8,969 nt of DNA from an uncultured Bacteroidales bacterium. GTDB taxonomy: Bacteria; Bacteroidota; Bacteroidia; Bacteroidales; Paludibacteraceae. Numbering within the stretch: the stretch's first letter is position 1; every line of letters starts with the position of its first letter. A program made the position numbers and the translations under genes. Positions 5,374-8,969 of this stretch are shown piece after piece. The stretch is from NCBI GenBank assembly GCA_903912795.1, contig CAIWIS010000063.1:1-8969 (forward strand), given 5' to 3'. The notes below the pieces were generated by a model. It was given only the letters and a program-made list of their open reading frames with translations, had not been told where the DNA came from and ran no database searches.

Positions 5374-7119
5374 TTACACTCCAAGAGATGCGCGGACAGC
5401 TTCAACTTTTGCGTTGGCAGCAGCGTCGGCAGAATCATAGTCGGCACGGGTTTTCATTTCGCCACGTACTTCGATGTAGAACTTAATTTTAGGTTCGGTT
5501 CCCGAAGGTCGAACAGAAATTTTTGTTCCATCGGCTGTAAAATACTGAATTACATTGGAAGTGGCTGGCATTTCGAGTTTACTTGCTTCGCCTGTTTGCA
5601 CATTTATTAACTTCAGTGTTTTATAATCTTTTATCAACACTACTGGCGAACCTGCTATTTCTGCAGGTGGATTGGTACGGAAGTCGCTCATCATTTGTGC
5701 AATCTCTTCGGCCCCTGATTTTCCTTTGCGAACTACAGATATCCCTTTTTCTTTGCCATAGCCATATTCAACATAAATATCTTGTAATAGTTCGTACATG
5801 GTTTTGCCATTATCTTTAGCCCAAGCAGCTATTTCGGCCATCAGCGTACAGCTGGAAACAGCATCTTTATCGCGTACAAAAGTTTCAGGAAGGAATCCGT
5901 AGCTCTCTTCGCCACCACCAATATATTCTTTTATGCCTTCGTTTTCGCGCATTACAGCGGCAATCCATTTAAAGCCGGTGAAACAATCGAAACATTCGAT
6001 GCCATTTTTCAGGGCAATTTCTTTGATTATTTCGGTGGTAACAATGGTTTTCACCACATATTCGTTGCCTTTTACTTTGCCCAATTCTTTCCAACGACGA
6101 ATAAGGTAATAAATAAAAATCAATGCCGTTTGGTTACCATTAACCAATATCCACTCGCCTTTATCGTTTTTCACAGCAATACCAAGTCGGTCGGCATCAG
6201 GGTCCGAAGCCATAACAATGTCGGCATCAGTGGCAATGGCTTTTTTAACAGCCATATCCAATGCAGCAGGTTCTTCGGGGTTTGGCGAAATTACGGTTGG
6301 GAAATTTCCACTCACTACATCCTGCTCAGGTACATTGATAATATTGGTAAAACCATAGGCACGTAATGCCCGTGGGATAAGCTCCACACCAGTACCGTGA
6401 ATAGGTGTATATACTATTTTCAGGTCGTTGTTGCGCTCAATAGCATCAGGCGACAACGAAATAGATTTTACAGCTTCAATATAAATTTTATCAATATCTT
6501 CGCCAACAATCTGAATTAAATCAGGGTTTCCGGTAAATTTAATAGCATCCACATTGGTAATTTTCATTACTTCGGTAATTACGTTTTCATCGTGTGGAGC
6601 AATCATTTGCGCACCATCATTCCAATAGGCTTTGTAACCATTATACTCTTTGGGGTTGTGTGATGCAGTAAGGATTATACCACTTTGGCAACCCAAGTGG
6701 CGGATAGCAAAGGAAACTTCGGGTGTTGGACGCAAATCTTCGAAAAGATAAACTTTAATGCCATTTGCCGAGAAAATATTTGCCGAAACTTCAGCAAAAA
6801 GACGACTATTATTACGGCAATCGTGTCCAATAACAACACTAATTTGTGGCACATCGGTAAATTGAGCTTTTAAGTAATTACTTAAACCTTGCGTAGCTGC
6901 ACCTACAGTATAAATATTCATTCGGTTGGTTCCGGCACCCATTATTCCACGTAAACCACCCGTTCCAAACTCCAAATCGCGGTAAAACGATTCTATTAAT
7001 TCCGACTTATCATCAGCATCCAACATGCGACGTATTTCAGCTTTTGTTTCATCATTATAGTTTCCTACAAGCCATGTTTGAGCCTTGGCTATCACTTCGT
7101 TTAATAATGTAGTATCCAT
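5374..7119 (-). CDS. Phosphoglucomutase/phosphomannomutase (alpha-D-phosphohexomutase superfamily)
   Basis: This 581-aa cytoplasmic enzyme interconverts hexose 6-phosphate and hexose 1-phosphate. All four active-site loops are present: TASHNP (151-156) with phosphoserine Ser153, metal-binding SDPDADR (305-311), sugar-binding GGGEESYGF (401-409) and phosphate-binding RPSGTEPKIKFY (537-548). FGTGGLRG (51-58) begins domain 1. The length and motif details match the long PgcA-like bacterial phosphoglucomutases common in Bacteroidota rather than the roughly 450-aa ManB/AlgC type. Glucose 1-phosphate is therefore the likelier product, though mannose 1-phosphate for GDP-mannose cannot be excluded. 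It lies upstream of the polysaccharide export genes on the same strand and may be housekeeping, shared or part of the operon. The ATG at 7119 has no Shine-Dalgarno sequence; a candidate promoter lies about 50 bp upstream. Confidence 0.95.
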   Translation of the reverse strand: MDTTLLNEVIAKAQTWLVGNYNDETKAEIRRMLDADDKSELIESFYRDLEFGTGGLRGIMGAGTNRMNIYTVGAATQGLSNYLKAQFTDVPQISVVIGHDCRNNSRLFAEVSANIFSANGIKVYLFEDLRPTPEVSFAIRHLGCQSGIILTASHNPKEYNGYKAYWNDGAQMIAPHDENVITEVMKITNVDAIKFTGNPDLIQIVGEDIDKIYIEAVKSISLSPDAIERNNDLKIVYTPIHGTGVELIPRALRAYGFTNIINVPEQDVVSGNFPTVISPNPEEPAALDMAVKKAIATDADIVMASDPDADRLGIAVKNDKGEWILVNGNQTALIFIYYLIRRWKELGKVKGNEYVVKTIVTTEIIKEIALKNGIECFDCFTGFKWIAAVMRENEGIKEYIGGGEESYGFLPETFVRDKDAVSSCTLMAEIAAWAKDNGKTMYELLQDIYVEYGYGKEKGISVVRKGKSGAEEIAQMMSDFRTNPPAEIAGSPVVLIKDYKTLKLINVQTGEASKLEMPATSNVIQYFTADGTKISVRPSGTEPKIKFYIEVRGEMKTRADYDSADAAANAKVEAVRASLGV

Positions 7120-7324
7120 TTCAAAAAAGAATATTAAGTTTGATTATTTGAATAATTATGAATTAAATGGCTAAGATACATCAAATTTCGGAAAAAATAA
7201 AAATTTTAGCTTATTAAAAATCGACTACAATTTACATGTATTTGGTTTACAGCCGTTTAATAAACCTTGCATTTTAGACTTTTAAGTAAATATAATGTTC
7301 AAAATCAGAATGAAATAAATGTTG
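7120..7324. other. Intergenic region between nuclease and mutase genes
   Basis: This 205-bp AT-rich gap is the longest gene-free stretch in the window. Besides the candidate promoter at 7171-7178, it holds a weak stem at 7244-7266 (GGTTTA pairing with TAAACC across an 11-nt loop), downstream of the nuclease stop. No T-run follows the stem on the minus strand, so it is not a convincing intrinsic terminator. No tRNA, small ORF or tandem repeat was recognised here. Confidence 0.6.
7171..7178 (-). promoter_or_regulatory. Candidate Bacteroidota-type -7 element upstream of the mutase gene
   Basis: On the minus strand this reads TATCTTAG, close to the Bacteroidota -7 consensus TAnnTTTG (one mismatch). 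It would place transcription start roughly 45 nt before the mutase ATG. A clear TTG at the expected upstream -33 position is not seen; that region is a T-rich run. The call rests on one short match in AT-rich DNA. Confidence 0.35.
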
Positions 7325-8969
7325 CTATTTTAGCAAAACGCGCTTAGTAACAAATTGTTTGGTGTTGGCTAGCTTTACAAGATAAATTCCATTGGACAAT
7401 CCTAGACTCCTTAAGTTAATCTCGAACGAATTAGAAGCAATTAATTTAGTTGCAATTAATTGCCCAGTGGAACTATATAGTTGAAAATTACAGGAAGATG
7501 CATGATTAATAGTCAACAAATCGTTCGTAACATTACTAATCAATTCAATGTCAGTCCCAAATGGATTGTTTACCAGGTTTGCTGAACCTAATGATAAGCC
7601 TACTACTACGGGGTCGTGATCGGAACAACGGTACATATCAGGCTGATAGGCTGTTCCACTATAACCAAACATTTCGGGTTCATCGGCATTGATATGAAAA
7701 ACCTGCATACCAGTAACTTGTGGAAGTAATGTAGCAGAAACTAAGGCATGATCCAGATATCCAGCTTCGCCCCTGTAAATATACGAGTAGGATGAATCAG
7801 CATGAAATGCACGATGCAAATCGTTATAACCAGCATTAACAAGTGTTTTTATGGGATCTTCCTTGCCATAAGCATTTAAATCGCCCATAATCAACACGTC
7901 GTTATCATTGTAAACCGATTTCCAACTGACGCTATTGGATATTGTTGAATTTGCTTCGCTAACACGCGTGGCATTATAACAACTTTGACCATCGCCAGCA
8001 TCCACATCAGCTCCATAAGCTGTACTACATCCACTTTTTGCTTTAAAATGATTTAAGCTAAAAATAAACCGGTGATTATTACTAAGCAATGTAAATGCCT
8101 GTGCTTTTTTGCGGTTATAAGGACTTACTGAATTATTATTTTGTAAACTTTGATAAGTTTGAACCTTATCGGTTCGATAAATATAACCTACTTTGGTGTA
8201 AGTGCCACTAATTAATCCACCATCGTTTACAAAAGCATATCGGCCAGCTACTGTAGCTGCGTTGAGTGCGTTCACCAATTTTGTTAAAGCATCCTGTCCT
8301 TGCTCAATTTCGATTAAACCATAAATATCGGCATCGATGGCCAATAAAGCAGCAATTATTTTGGTATGCTGACGAGCAGCTTGAGTTGCATCGGCAGCTC
8401 CATAACCTGTACCATAAGTTGTGAGGTAATATTCAACATTAAAAGCACAAACTTTTAAATTATAATTACCTAAATTTGAAATAATTGTGGGTCGGGGATT
8501 TCCATAAAAAATAGGTTTTTGAGTAGGATAAATCACATAACTACCTGATAAATCATCAATTACTGCCTTCAAGTTAGATGTTCGCTCACCATTTCGCCTA
8601 TTTCCATTGGCATCGGCCAATAATAACGAACTTGCAAAAGCTGCAGTAACACCATCATCAACCAAAATTGATGCTTTTGAATTTTGTGTGGTTAGGTTTA
8701 TGCATTCGGTAGTTGATGGATAATACTGATTTGTAGGACTATACTTACGAACAGGCGATAATGATAATTGTCCGTATTGCTGTAAATTGGCATTGGCCGA
8801 TACATAAAGCGTTTGATTAAACTCTACGAGCATACTTTCGTACTGTTCCCAATTGAAATTATTAAAATTAAAGATTACTTTTTGAGTTACTATCGTTTTG
8901 TTGGAAGCAATTAATTCTTTTGAACTTATAGTTGAGAGTTGTGTTCGCCCATTATATTCGCTTGCAGTA
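7325..8969 (-). CDS. ExeM/NucH-like extracellular endonuclease with T9SS C-terminal sorting domain (5' end outside window)
   Basis: The frame stays open from the TAG at 7325 to the right edge, giving 547 visible residues. The first internal Met is at 8833, but the 45 residues before it continue the protein (ending NFNNFNWEQYESM), so that Met is not the start. Numbering from it, residues 1-30 (MLVEFNQTLYVSANANLQQYGQLSLS) resemble the segment before the catalytic domain in ExeM/NucH nucleases. The endonuclease/exonuclease/phosphatase domain follows: FNVEYY (131-136), Glu175 in LIEIEQ, His262 in NHFK, GDLNAYG (317-323), LDHALVS (360-366) and SDHDPV (404-409) with the terminal catalytic His406. 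Cys269 and Cys285 flank an Asp/Gly-rich loop usual in this family. Residues about 425-502 (FQLYSSTGQLI, LSNGIYLVKL, final KRVLLK) are a type A Por/T9SS sorting domain. It is probably secreted or surface-anchored and degrades extracellular DNA. Confidence 0.93.
   Translation of the reverse strand, partial: TASEYNGRTQLSTISSKELIASNKTIVTQKVIFNFNNFNWEQYESMLVEFNQTLYVSANANLQQYGQLSLSPVRKYSPTNQYYPSTTECINLTTQNSKASILVDDGVTAAFASSLLLADANGNRRNGERTSNLKAVIDDLSGSYVIYPTQKPIFYGNPRPTIISNLGNYNLKVCAFNVEYYLTTYGTGYGAADATQAARQHTKIIAALLAIDADIYGLIEIEQGQDALTKLVNALNAATVAGRYAFVNDGGLISGTYTKVGYIYRTDKVQTYQSLQNNNSVSPYNRKKAQAFTLLSNNHRFIFSLNHFKAKSGCSTAYGADVDAGDGQSCYNATRVSEANSTISNSVSWKSVYNDNDVLIMGDLNAYGKEDPIKTLVNAGYNDLHRAFHADSSYSYIYRGEAGYLDHALVSATLLPQVTGMQVFHINADEPEMFGYSGTAYQPDMYRCSDHDPVVVGLSLGSANLVNNPFGTDIELISNVTNDLLTINHASSCNFQLYSSTGQLIATKLIASNSFEINLRSLGLSNGIYLVKLANTKQFVTKRVLLK

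Noticed and set aside
6130..6366. Plus-strand open frames of about 60-80 codons, for example here and at 351-536, 1425-1640, 2324-2536, 3204-3404, 5583-5819 and 6685-6873
   Set aside because: All lie antisense within, or largely within, well-supported minus-strand genes, and their translations show no recognisable domain, so they are shadows.
7244..7266. Intrinsic terminator after the nuclease gene
   Set aside because: The stem is only 6 bp, A/T-rich, with an 11-nt loop, and no T-run follows on the minus strand.
7325..8833. A complete 502-aa nuclease starting at the ATG at 8833
   Set aside because: The same frame is open for 45 further codons to the window edge, and the residues before this Met fit the domain that precedes the catalytic core in ExeM-like proteins. 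The start is outside the window.

Overview
This AT-rich window looks like the chromosome of a member of the Bacteroidota. The main reasons are a secreted nuclease ending in a Por/T9SS-type C-terminal sorting domain, the lack of Shine-Dalgarno sequences before the starts, a TAnnTTTG-like -7 element, and a GxxExxY-family protein. Every supported gene lies on the minus strand, so the window is transcribed from high to low coordinates.

Layout in transcription order: (1) 8969-7325, the 3' part of an ExeM/NucH-like extracellular endonuclease with a T9SS tail, whose 5' end is outside the window; (2) a 205-bp gap with a candidate promoter near 7171-7178; (3) 7119-5374, a 581-aa phosphoglucomutase/phosphomannomutase; (4) 5361-4843, a compact cassette carrying a small GxxExxY protein between imperfect inverted repeats built from the hexamer ACGAAT; (5) 4826-3990, a Wzm-type ABC-2 polysaccharide permease; (6) 3956-2901, GDP-mannose 4,6-dehydratase; (7) 2875-1610, a Wzt-type ATPase with a C-terminal glycan-recognition-like domain; (8) 1613-720, a family 2 glycosyltransferase overlapping the ATPase gene by 4 bp; (9) 642-1, the N-terminal 214 codons of a Gfo/Idh/MocA-family oxidoreductase that runs off the left edge.

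Genes 5-9 read as part of an ABC-transporter-dependent surface polysaccharide (O-antigen or capsule-like) locus. The hexose phosphate mutase can supply sugar-1-phosphates. GMD makes GDP-4-keto-6-deoxy-mannose, precursor of GDP-fucose, GDP-rhamnose, GDP-perosamine and similar sugars. The glycosyltransferase helps build the chain, and the Wzm/Wzt pair exports it across the inner membrane. The reductase or aminotransferase that would finish the GDP-sugar is not in view.

The most unusual part is the GxxExxY cassette. It sits exactly between the mutase stop and the permease start. Its outer ends form matching inverted repeats (29 and 32 nt), one side carries six hexamers spaced 9-12 bp apart, and a 7-bp direct repeat lies at the two outer edges. 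Together these suggest an inserted, possibly mobile unit.
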